DNA of 64,000 nt from Trichopria drosophilae (Eukaryota > Arthropoda > Insecta > Hymenoptera > Diapriidae): positions 138,983,501 through 139,047,500 of the forward strand of contig CM059582.1 of assembly GCA_030407085.1 (NCBI GenBank), written 5' to 3'. Under the pieces are notes generated by a model. The model was given only the letters and a program-made list of their open reading frames with translations, did not search any database and was not told the DNA's origin. A program made the translations under genes and the position numbers. Of this stretch, positions 54,364-64,000 are shown piece after piece (position 1 is the first letter of the stretch; every line of letters begins with the position of its first letter).

Positions 54364-57244
54364 GCGATTTCTACATCTCCTTCGGAATATCTCCGTTTAT
54401 GCCACCTAAATGCTCAATCCTTATTTACTCAGGGCCGCATGGCAAATCTCAATATCTTTTTTTCATCAACATTCTATCACGTCATCTGTGTCTCTGAATC
54501 TTGGCTAAACGAAGCTACCCCGAATGATATGGTGGAACTTAATAATTACATCGTGCATAGAGCGGATAGACATCATAAGAAAGGAGGAGGAGCAGCTGTC
54601 TATGTTCACAATTCCACCTCATCGCGCTGCATCTCATCCTCATCAGAAGTTCCATCTCCAGCCTATCAGACAAAAGCGGAGTACCTTGCTATAGAGCTTT
54701 CATTTCAAACTTTGTCACCTTTATTGCTTATATCTGTCTATCGCCCACCTAATGCATCTATGTTCAAAGAATTAGAAATTGAGCTCTCGAAACTAACACA
54801 TTTATACTCCAACATTGTCATTATGGGGGATTTTAACATTAACCTCTGTAAAGAGGATTATGCCTCAAACTATTTTCGCAATTTCGCATCTACATTCAAC
54901 CTTCATATTGTTCCGTATTCTCCCACACATTTCACTGCTACATCTTCATCTTGGATCGATCATGTCTGGTAGACGACAAGGACAAACTTCTTTCATTTAC
55001 CCAATCCAATGGACCATCGACATCCAATCATGACCTCATTGAGATCTCATACAACCTACAAGTGATCCCTCCCCTCATAAGCCCATTTACTTATCGAAAA
55101 TTAAAAAATTTTTCCACTGATAAATTTATTGCGGATCTTGAGACGATTGACTGGTCTTCATACCTATCACTGGATGCTGCAGACGACAAATCCATTTTAC
55201 TCACACGCACTCTGATGGGACTCTACAACATTCATGCTCCACTCACAAGCGTCACACCCCGTAAACCTCGCAATCTTGGGATAACTACAGAGATTCCCGC
55301 ACTCATCAAGCGCAGAAACCAGCTATATTCAACATATAAACGCAAGAAAAATGTTTTGGAGTATGTAGACTACAAACGAATGAGAAATAGGGTACGCTGG
55401 CGGATTACAAAAGCACATTCGAATTATTGAGTCGTCTAGCTCCCCTAACTGACTCCAAAACTATCTGGCAGGAACTTAGGAAGCTGCGCTTGGTTAAACC
55501 AAAACCTCCCCCTGCCGTACAAACTTGCACGTTGCATGAGCTTAATAGTTATTTCTCCTCTATTGCAAATACAAAAGTTACCCGAAGTCCCATTAATATT
55601 CCGCCCCAAATCTTTGATTATGCTGATATGCCCGACATGTTTTATCTACTTGTAATTTCTTTGCGTACGCTGAAGCAGGCCTTTAACTCTATCAAGTCCA
55701 AATCTGCGAGACATGATGGTTTGGGATTTCATTGTTTGGAAGCTGCGTGACCTGCCGTATCTAACTTCATACTCGACTTACTAAACTGCAGTCTACGTTC
55801 TGGAAATTTCCCAAAAGCATGGAAGAAAGCTATAATCAGACCTATCAGCAAAATTATCACCCTGCTACTTCCGTCCGACTACAGACCAATATCTATTCTC
55901 TGCTTTCTTGGGAAGATACTGGAGCGTCTAGTAAGCGATGCACTCTTGGCCCATCTTAAACATTCTGCGCTTCTGGACCCTCGACAGTCGGGTTTTCGCA
56001 GAGGATGCAGTACACAAACTGTTTTAATTAAAATATCGGATTACGTCCGTCAAGGTATTGAGAAGGGCTGGGTGACTGTGCTCATCCTTTTCGATTTTTC
56101 AAAGGCGTTTGACACCGTCAACATTGCCATACTCCTTCAAAAACTCAAGGATCTTAGAGTGTCATCATCAGCATTAAAATGGTTTGCATCCTACTTGACC
56201 GGACGAGAACAGGCAGTAGTTGGTGCAGATGGAGAGATGTCTGATTGGGCTGAAGTTCTAGCAGGGGTCCCTCAGGGTTCAATCATCGGTCCACTTTTAT
56301 TCTCCATATTAATTAACGACATCTCATCGATTCTCAAACATACGACTCACATGCTTTACGCGGATGACCTACAGATCATGACGCAAGTCAAACCAGCTGA
56401 CTTGCACATAACCATCCATCGCATTAATTCGGATATATCGGCAGTTCTGAAATATGCGGAAAATACTGGTCTCTCCTTGAACTTCTCCAAAACCCAAGCA
56501 ATTTATTTAGGATCCAATACCAACATCCGAAATATTGATATACCTTCGCTTCCCAACATTGAATTGGGTGGACTCCCAGTTAATATTAAAAATATAATCA
56601 TAAACTTGGGGCTCCGTATCGACTCGTCATTGACTTGGAATGGCCATATGAATCATATTTCAAAATGCGTAAACTTCACTCTTCACCGTCTTAAATACAA
56701 TAAGAACGCTTTGTCTACTAGCTTTCGTAAACACCTAGTAGTTTCCCTAATCTTTCCACATCTGGACTATTGCTGTGTAGCCTACAGTGACATCTCAGCA
56801 ACACGCAGAGACAAATGCCAGCGGCTACTGAATCAGTGCGTACGGCTTATATTTAATCTAAAAAGAGATTGCCACGTTACACCATACCGCAAAAAACTTG
56901 GATGGCCTCCAATAAAGTACAGACACTTGTACTTTATAGGAAGTGTCACGTACAATATACTGACCAATCATGAGCCTCTATATCTGCACGCACTGTTCAC
57001 TTTTCGGAATACGTCAACATGCCGCGTAACTAGAGTGACTGAGCGTGATCTTTTAGTTCCTTTTTCAAGTTCCAGAGCGTACGCAAGATCTTTTACGATA
57101 ACAGCCTCTGGGCTCTGGAACTCACTCCCATCTAACATTCGTTCTGCTAACTCACCATCTCAGTTCAAATCGCTTCTTTATTCATTTCTTCAGACCTACG
57201 ACAGACCATCAACCGACACATCCCTCCTCCACACATACACTTAA
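54364..57244 (+). pseudogene. LINE 2 ORF2: endonuclease and reverse transcriptase
   Basis: Endonuclease shows CHLNAQSL, CVSESWLN, GGGAAVYVHN, ISVYRPPNA, IMGDFNINL and SSSWIDHVW. The frame changes near 54960 and again near 55425, and TGA at 55748 is in frame. RT then runs to 57244 with DPRQSGFRRGCST, FDFSKAFDTVN, AGVPQGSIIGPLLF and the catalytic YADD, then a thumb region and a C-terminal domain (SGLWNSLPSNIR) typical of CR1-like ORF2. Three disruptions make it non-functional. Confidence 0.9.
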
Positions 57245-57545
57245 TACTCAATAGCTCTGTTGTCTCAATTGTCACTCACTCATTCATTTATATCACTCAT
57301 TCATCTCATTCGCAACATTTTTCTATTCGTGTTCATTCTAATTTCACTCTGATTTTTACCATCCTGTGCTTAACCCTACATTATTAACTAATCTCGTGTA
57401 AGAATACCTTACAATTCAATGTACATAATATTAATAATTTTGTAATACTTTTTATAATTTTCTATTACTTTAGTTATAAGTTTTAGCCATAAGATAACGC
57501 GTTGTATCGCCATCAAGGCTTAATATCAAATAAATACAAATACAA
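57245..57545 (+). other. 3' UTR and tail of LINE 2
   Basis: 300 bp of AT-rich 3' UTR ending in AAATAAATACAAATACAA-like short repeats, the usual CR1-type microsatellite tail. Confidence 0.7.
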
Positions 57546-57550
57546 ATAAA

Positions 57551-58107
57551 TATTCTTAAAATTCATGAAATTGATAATGAGTCATTTTCAAATTAAAAAA
57601 CGCGAAAATTGTTTATGTGATCTTTGTGGAATACGCGTTTTAAAATTTCAAAGGCGCGTTTTAATCCGACGGGATTGAGTGCGGTCGTTTCCAATAAACT
57701 ATGAATTCACCAAATTGGTAAAGAATCATTTTCAAATTAAAATCACGAATATTCTTTACGCGATCATTGAGAAATACCAGATTTAAAATGTCAAAAGCGT
57801 GTTTTAATCCTACTCGATTGAGTAGGGTCATTATAAATATTCGGCGAACATTTTTTATGCGATCTTTGAGAAATACGCGTTTAAAAAATTCAAACGCGCG
57901 TTTTAATCCTACAGTATTGAGTGTGGTCTTTCCCAATAAACTAAGAATTCATCAAATTAAAAGAGAATCGTTTTCAAAGTAAGAAACGCGAATATTTTTT
58001 ATGCGATCTTTGAGAAACGCGCGATTTACTGGATACAGTGCGGTCGTTCTGAATCTACTTAAAATTCATCAAATTGATAAAGAAACATTCTGAAATTAAA
58101 AATCGCT
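57551..58107. repeat. ~144-bp satellite, block 4
   Basis: Four monomers, one with a deletion near 57841 and the last a short 117-bp variant. It is cut at 58107 by element 4. Confidence 0.92.
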
Positions 58108-58752
58108 TGTTACGATCCGTCGATCGTAGATCATCTACATCCTACTAATAATTATACGTATATCTTATAGCTACTAATAATTTCTACGTATCACATTCAA
58201 GTAAGGTAACGCCGCGCATCCGGTCTCATGTGACGACATGGGACCCTTCCCGAACGATTCGGTTAACTGCATTTCAGGAACAGATCAGCATTTGTCGGCT
58301 AGGAACCTGCAGAGATCGGCAATTCGCAGGACTCGACGACGATTGCCTGCTCGCGAAAACTGCAAGCTCAGCAGGTTCCCAGGCTGACGGTGTGTGAGAA
58401 CGACGTCGATCCGCAAACGGACACGTTGACGGATCTCGAGGAAGTGAATTCTCAAGACAGACAGTTTTTAGCTGCGGAACGAGTAACTTCGTCGGCTCGT
58501 GTCCGCAAAGCTCGTAGTAACCAACTTCGAGTGGAACGCCGGAAATTGTAAGTGCGCGCTCCGGTATTCGACTTCGCGCGCCATTAGAATAACAACAAGT
58601 TCGCGTTTGTAATCGAGTTAACGCGAGATCGCGAAGGGACGCGGGTGCTGGACCGCCTAATAAAACATATACTATTTGGACATCTTTTGTGTCATTCACA
58701 CCCCCCTTCTTCCCCTTCGCGCCTGTTACATACGACCGCTCCGTACGTAACA
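58108..58752 (+). repeat. 5' LTR of element 4
   Basis: 645 bp, from TGTTACGATCC directly after satellite to TACGTAACA. The partner LTR lies beyond the window, so the boundary rests on the TG..CA ends, satellite edge and primer site. Confidence 0.75.
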
Positions 58753-58763
58753 TAAAAATATTT

Positions 58764-58781
58764 TGGTGTCAGAAGTGGGAT
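58764..58781 (+). promoter_or_regulatory. Primer binding site of element 4
   Basis: TGGTGTCAGAAGTGGGAT, identical to the site of element 2, lies 11 nt after the LTR end. Confidence 0.78.
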
Positions 58782-60158
58782 CACGCGCGTGTTCGGGCAA
58801 AAGAAATCTTTTCAGACTTTGAACTTTTAAGCCCGCCCCGTGATCTTCGGATCCATACGTCCTGACGTGGATCACCTTCGCGCAAGTGAAAACAAAAAAG
58901 TGCGAAAATAAAAACTCAAAAGACAAAGTGGAAACACTATACAAGTGACCTTTAGGACCATTCAACCGTAGCAGCTTACCACCAGTATCTCAGAGAAGGA
59001 CAGGGAGACTACCTGACCAATCTGGTGGGCAGCAGTCTTCGGCATAGCTGTCTTCGAGGCCAACGACCCACATCCACGAGGGTAAGTCGCTACATTCTCC
59101 ACTCAGTGCATACTTATCGTTCGCTCTACATATATACAGGGTGATCGGCCAACCATTACCCAGCGGCTAACTCTAGATTCTACAGATAATTCTGAACAAC
59201 TTTTTCCTCTAAAAAAATGTTCGGGAAGGTAGAGTTTTTAAGTTATTCAACACTAAAATTTAGGTAAAAAAATCACATTTGTTGAAATATCTCGACTCGG
59301 TTTGAAGGTACCTTAACGAACCGGAGCTCATTTTAAAGGTATTTTAAAGCTTTATAAATTGTCTCTATTAGTTTTTGATCTACAATGAATATCTCTCTTG
59401 TTATAGCCATAAATACGGGATAAATGCCGATTTTTCAGGATTTTCGCGTTTAACTCGTTTCGACACATAGTAACCGAAATATCACACAGAAAAAAGTTGT
59501 AGGCCTTGAAAAAACAAAAATTCTTTGTCCTCTAATACGATGCGATTAAATTAAAACTGAACCCTACAAGAGCCTCGTATAGTTGACAAAATACAGTTCG
59601 ACAAATAAATCAATATTAATAACAAAATGTTATGAAAACGAGTACAAATAGGGTTCAGTTTTAATTTAATCGCATCGTATTAGAGGACAAAAAATGTTTG
59701 TGTTTTCAAGGCCTACAACTTCTTCCAATGTGATATTTCGATAGCTATGTGTCCAAACGAGTTAGACGCGAAAAACCTGAAAAATCGGTATTTATCCCGT
59801 TTTTATGGCTATAACAAGAGAAATATTCAGTGCAGGTCAAAAATCAACAGATACAACTTATATAGCTTGAAAATATCTTTAAAATGAGCTTTGGTTCGTT
59901 AAGATACCTTCATACAGAGCCGAGATATTTCAAAAAATTGATTTTTTCCCCCTAAATTTTAGTGTTGAATAACTTAAAAACTCTACCTTCCCGGACATTT
60001 TTTCAAAGGAAAAAGTTGCTCAGAATTATCTGTACAATCTACAGTTAGCCGCTGGGTAATGGTTGGCCGATCATCCTGTATATATTATTGCATTTATGCG
60101 CTATAACTTTGTCCGCGTACACTGCATCTTCGCTAGTCGAGAAATCTTACACGATTGA
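58782..60158 (+). other. Leader of element 4
   Basis: Non-coding apart from the nested MITE at 59137-60078. A pyrimidine-rich stretch precedes the gag ATG. Confidence 0.55.
59137..60078. mobile_element. Foldback MITE (942 bp), TA target site
   Basis: The two halves (about 59137-59570 and 59645-60078) are inverted copies of each other around a ~75-bp centre. The ends are CAGGGTGATCGG and its inverse with one mismatch, flanked by TA inside TATA. No ORF. The CAGGGTG start resembles the Tc1/mariner-type element at 20296, so a related transposase may have moved it. Confidence 0.9.
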
Positions 60159-61448
60159 ATGAGCAAGGCTCGCAACATACTCGGGTCAACCGTAGTTAAT
60201 AAAATCAGGAATCGCAACCGTGTCGCGTACGAAAACGAATCAAACACGTCCGACTTATCGAACGCTAACCGATCGGGTTCTCCCGAAGATTGGACTGAGG
60301 ACCCAGATCGAAAATTCGTCATGGCAGAAGCGGGCGCGAACGCGGGGCTGGAGCCGACGCCGACGTCGATACTAACACTATGTTCCTCGGCAAAGGACGT
60401 AATTTATACAATTCCCGATTTCTACGGAAATCGTGAAACATACGCGAAATTTTCAAGCGCGTGCAAAGGGGCGCTGGCTTTGTTAACCGACGCTAGCAAG
60501 CCGCTTTTCAATTTCCTTCGAAGAGGATAGTTAAAGGGCCGCGCGGAACGATATGTTCCAATACTCGACGAGCTTGGAAGCGTCGAGGAGCTTTTGGTCC
60601 AATTGAACAAAACCTACGGGGGACACGAAAGCCCCCACATTTTCCTCGGCAGAATCCCCGGTTTGATCCAGAAACCCGCGGAATCTGTCGAAGATTTCGG
60701 AAATCGCGTAACGGATCTGTGTGCGGCCGTAGTCGCGGCCGCGAAAGCCGCGACTAACTTTTCCGCGGAATGTCGTGATTCCCTCGTGAAGGAGATCGAG
60801 GACGGGTGCCTTAAGCAGTTCGTCATCGGGTTGCGCGGACTGATGGAGTTTAGAGTCCAAAATGCGCGACCGAAAACGCTAGGAGAGGCCACGGAGATCG
60901 CGATTAGCTTTGATCGCCAGTTCTCCACAAAAGATGCCACGACAACCGAAACCCAGCCAAACCACCGTACCGAACCGCCAAGACGCGCATTCGCATGCGT
61001 CGTTACTGTGTGCGACGAGACTCGCTATCTAGACGAGTGCAGTTTTTCCGATTCTAATACGGACTCGCGTCCGTACTTCGAAAAGTCGGGCCACTGCGAA
61101 AACGACTACCCGACGCGATTATACAATGAGACACAGTGCACTCATTGTAAGCGAATCGGTCACACGCGCGAGCGCTGTATCACGTTACGGCAAGATGATC
61201 AAAAGACTCAGCCGTGCACCGAAGTTCCTCCGAGGCGTAATGAAAATTACTCGCACAGTAGGAATCGGGAAAAACCCGGGAAAAGGGCGCCAGCGAATCG
61301 AAACACACCCCGATTCGAAAAAACAGTGCCCGACCATAATACTCGTCAGCCCGAGAATACTGCGCGTCAAGGGAAAAAACGAAATCGAATCGGCAGCTCT
61401 AGAGGACATTTAAACTCGAAAAGCGCTCGGGCCACGACTGGAGGATAA
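60159..61448 (+). pseudogene. gag: gag of element 4
   Basis: The ATG at 60159 starts MSKARNILGS. A capsid-like region begins YTIPDFYGNRETYAKF. TAG at 60528-60530 is in frame, after which the same frame continues to 61448 (FLGRIPGLIQKPAESVEDFGNR) with one zinc knuckle, CTHCKRIGHTRERC, and a basic Arg/Asn-rich tail. A single nonsense change is the only break seen. Confidence 0.83.
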
Positions 61449-62826
61449 CGCGCACTATCGGATGCGCAAAAATAAGTCAATGATTTAATCATCGAAACTC
61501 AAATCGTTACAGACGATTTTTCCATCTCCGAGGACGGGATTCTAGGCGATCCGTTTTTGCGACAAAACGCCATGAAAATCGATTACGCGGACGCACAACA
61601 ATTTGTTTGTTGAGTTGCCCACGCGTACAAGTAAAGTAATCCGCGTGAAAATCGGTAACGACGTAAAGACGGGAGTGCTGCCAAAAATCGACACGATCGA
61701 TGGAGTTTATTTAGGCAGACCCTCGTCAACAATTATAACGGATACGCGATTGCAGTAGCGGTAAATACCCACGGGTACGCGTAAAAACCCCCGTAGTAAA
61801 TCTCGAGCCGTGCGAAGTCGAGAGCGAGCAGAGTTCCGAAATCGAGCAGGAACGATCGAAGCCGAGACGCGCGAAAGTCCACGCAACGAAGCAGCATCGA
61901 GAGGCCGACAACACCCGAGCTGAGTAGGTGTTGGCGCTCATGGATTTGAGTGACTTATCGCGGGAAGATCAAGAGCACGTGCGCGCTCTTGTTACAAAGC
62001 ACGCGGGACGTTTCCATTTACCGGGTGAACCGCTAAAGGCGACGGCAATGTTTTCGCACAGAATACACACCGTCGACGATATTCCGGTGCGTGCGAAACG
62101 ATTTCAGAGCAGCTGAACGCTGGAATCATACGACACTCGAATTCGCCGTATGACTCCCCCGCCTGGGTTGTGCCGAAGAAGGCAGGCTCGAATGGCGAGA
62201 AAAAGTGGAGGCTCATGATAGACTTTCGTGATTTAAACGAAAAGACGATCGGCGATGCCTACCCAATCCCGAATATCGCTGATGTTTTCGATCAACTGAG
62301 CCAAGCGAAATACTTTACAACGCTTGATATGAAGTCGGGATTTCATCAAATAATAATGGACGAGAGAGATGCCCACAAAACGGCATTCTCTACGATAAAC
62401 GGGTATTTCGAATAGATTCGAATGCCCATGGGCATTCAAAATGGCCCTGGATCATTTCAGAGGCTTATGGATTTGAGTTTAACTGGTCTGCAAGGCACTG
62501 AAATGCTAGTTTATCTAGACGATCTTGTCATCGATGCAAAGAATTTACTTGAACATCTCAAGAAATTCGATAGACTAATGAAATGGCTAGTTGCAGCTAA
62601 TCTTTCGCTAGAGCCTCAAAAGTGCAAATTCTTACAGAAAGAGGCCAGCTATCTCGGAAACATAATCTCCGAGAACACCGTAAAACCTGATCCAAAAAAG
62701 ATCGTTGCCATTAAAAACTTTTCACAGCCCAAAAATCCAAAACAAATCAAACAGTTTTTGGGCCTCGCGGGATACTACAGACGATTCGTGGAAGATTTCT
62801 CGAAGATCGCGAGTCCGTTAGTTTTG
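61449..62826 (+). pseudogene. pol: pol of element 4: protease remnant and reverse transcriptase
   Basis: 61460-61620 encodes the end of protease (DGILGDPFLRQN); the DTG/DSG active site is not found. The linker PKIDTIDGVYLG (about 61680) is followed by stops. RT appears in three pieces: PVRAKRF, WRLMIDFRDLNEKTIGD (62170 on), then after TAG at about 62413 PMGIQNGPGSFQRLMD with catalytic YLDD (about 62513). RT sense ends at FVEDFSKIASPL (about 62820), where Copia sequence takes over in the same frame. Confidence 0.88.
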
Positions 62827-63555
62827 AAATTAGGCAATAGTCCAGTGATTTGGGGTTCGCGAAAACAAAAAGTGGTTGCACTTTCCACCACAGAATCCGA
62901 GTACATAGCGGTTTACTGTACAGTAAAAGAACTGATATGGGCGAGTAGGTTATGTTTGATGTGGTTGGGAAAACTTTTAATAAACCAGTACTATTAGTTG
63001 ACAATCAGAGTGCTATTCGGTTAATTAAAAACCCTGAGTTTCACAACCGCACCAAACATATAGATATTAAGTTTCACTTCATTCGAGAAAATTTTAGAAA
63101 TAATGTGTTTGCGATACAATATGTAAGTACGGAGAAACAAATAGCTGACATTTGTACCAAGCCGTTGAGTAGATTTAGGTTCGAACAAGTGTGTCGAGAA
63201 ATAGGGATGCTTTGGAAACAGTGACTTTTAATTCTAAGTGGGAGTGTGAAGTAAATACAATTTCGGGTACAATAGAGTTACAAAATATTGTATATGTATG
63301 CAGCAAAACAAACATGTGTATGGGCTACATATGTATGTAGGTGTGGCGCATGCGCGAATTGCGATTGTCGCATACGGAATGTGACTACGCGATACGGGTT
63401 GCTTTTCCTGTATCTTTGACTCCGGTTGTATGTACATGCTTACTTGTTCCGAAAACGGTTATTCGTTCACGCTCCGATTTGCTATTAAGGAATCCAATTT
63501 AATAAACCTTTTTCTTTATAAATCTAAAGACTTAAGCTCCGATGTTAAACTATCA
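62827..63555 (+). pseudogene. 3' end of a Copia-type element: RNase H, polypurine tract, LTR
   Basis: The product switches from Gypsy RT to Copia RNase H motifs: SPVIWGSRKQKVVALSTTES and EYIAVYCTVKELIWA, then after a frame change near 62980 LLVDNQSAIRL, RTKHIDIKFHFIRE and ADICTKPLSRFRFE, ending at 63224. AAGTGGGAG (63236-63244) is a standard Copia polypurine tract. An LTR-like sequence starts TGTGAAGTAAAT at 63245, has AATAAA near 63500 and ends about 63555 (right edge uncertain). The 5' part of the Copia element is missing. Confidence 0.85.
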
Positions 63556-63699
63556 GCAGTCGGAACACTGTGCTGAACCATATGAAATTCTGATGAAAGA
63601 CGAAGGAGTCGTAACTGACAGCAACTGCCTATTCGACTCACTCATCAAGGTTCAGCAGCTGACAATGTTACCGGACGATCTGAGAAGGCTTCTCCTGCT

Positions 63700-64000
63700 G
63701 CGAGGCAATTTTGACATTATTGCAACCCGGTCGAGTGCGCAACGTCTTACTCGCGCAGTATGAATACGGCGATGACAACCATATGGCAATGCTGGCTAAA
63801 GAACCAAGACATGGAAAGTGGGACGACACGTTCGTAGGTCCCTATGAGATACTCGAGGTTCTAGAACCGCGTAACGTACGCCTAGAAATAGACGAGTCTC
63901 ATATAAAAGTAGCACATGTCGATAAACTTAAAAGGGATACGACCCCCTTATATTCGTCGGCGAAGAGAACTCGTACGATAAACGAAGTTCGTCGTTCGAA
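63700..64000 (+). pseudogene. pol: pol of element 4: integrase C-terminal fragment (runs off window)
   Basis: An open frame to the window end encodes RVRNVLLAQYEYGDD, HGKWDDTFVGPYEILEVL and HIKVAHVDKLKRD, the GPY/F module of a Gypsy integrase. The integrase zinc module and DDE core are absent between the RT and this point, presumably lost with the 5' part of the Copia insert. The 63556-63700 stretch has an ORF I do not recognise. Confidence 0.75.

Larger units (their letters stand above)
52054..57545 (+). mobile_element. LINE 2 (CR1-like, 5.5 kb) with PHD-finger ORF1
   Basis: It is inserted in satellite; the likely TSD is ATAAA (52049-52053 and 57546-57550), slightly ambiguous because the 3' tail is (AAATAC)n-like. 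Order: tRNA-like 5' head, 5' UTR, ORF1 with PHD finger and coiled coil, ORF2 with APE endonuclease and RT (YADD), 3' UTR. A PHD-type ORF1, this endonuclease/RT style and the short microsatellite tail fit the CR1/Crack/Kiri side of the LINEs. Confidence 0.9.
58108..64000 (+). mobile_element. Gypsy-type LTR retrotransposon 4, decayed (right end outside window)
   Basis: A 5' LTR (58108-58752), primer site, leader with nested MITE, gag, protease remnant, RT, a Copia 3' end, and a Gypsy integrase C-terminus lie in plus orientation. The gag-pol style and the linker after protease (PKIDTIDGVYLG) resemble elements 1 and 2. It has many stops, and the protease catalytic motif is not found. Confidence 0.85.

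Noticed and set aside
63542..63763. 73-aa ORF after the Copia LTR
   Set aside because: No domain recognised and its end overlaps the integrase C-terminal frame, which has clear family motifs.

Overview
This window looks like a satellite-rich, probably heterochromatic (pericentromere-like) piece of an insect genome. I would guess Hymenoptera, but nothing here fixes the order. Everything recognisable is a transposable element or satellite DNA. There is no bacterial gene organisation, no rRNA, no functional tRNA gene and no ordinary host gene with introns. The ground substance is a ~144-bp AT-rich satellite that surfaces four times (18740-19498, 43044-43998, 48989-52053, 57551-58107). These blocks look like one ancestral array cut apart by insertions, because several element ends can be placed to the base with target-site duplications (TSDs) lying in satellite sequence.

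Layout. (1) 1-18739, minus strand: a giant Gypsy-type LTR element with 2.8-kb LTRs. It carries gag, pol with a G-patch, a chuvirus-like envelope gene, a second membrane-protein gene, two small CxxC proteins and an arginine-rich exon. A 971-bp solo LTR sits inside its pol. (2) 19499-43043, minus strand: a second Gypsy-type element with TSD GCGG, whose env position holds an RRM + F-box + leucine-rich-repeat gene behind a splice-acceptor-like signal. Three elements are nested in it: a Tc1/mariner-superfamily transposon (20296-23258), a LINE (25610-30612) and an apparently intact piggyBac (38498-41782). (3) 43999-48988, minus strand: a compact Gypsy-type element with a tRNA-Pro primer site, arranged LTR-internal-LTR-truncated internal-truncated LTR, with TSD GGAT. 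(4) 52054-57545, plus strand: a CR1-like LINE with a PHD-finger ORF1 and a tRNA-like 5' head. (5) 58108 to the window end, plus strand: a decayed Gypsy-type element that contains a foldback MITE and the 3' end of a Copia element, producing an in-frame Gypsy-RT/Copia-RNase H chimera.

Only the piggyBac and Tc1/mariner transposases, the LINE ORF1 at 53134 and the small ORFs of element 1 read without interruption. The gag, pol, env, F-box and LINE ORF2 genes all carry stops or frameshifts.

The points most worth following are: the RRM-F-box-LRR gene in a retrotransposon's env slot; the set of small extra genes of element 1, two of which share a 12-nt splice-acceptor motif in the same phase; an ~88-nt homologous segment placed directly behind the stop codons of two unrelated transposases; a 576-bp higher-order repeat in the satellite; and the tRNA-like head on the second LINE. 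Splice sites, tRNA identities and protein family names are read by eye and were not checked by any search.
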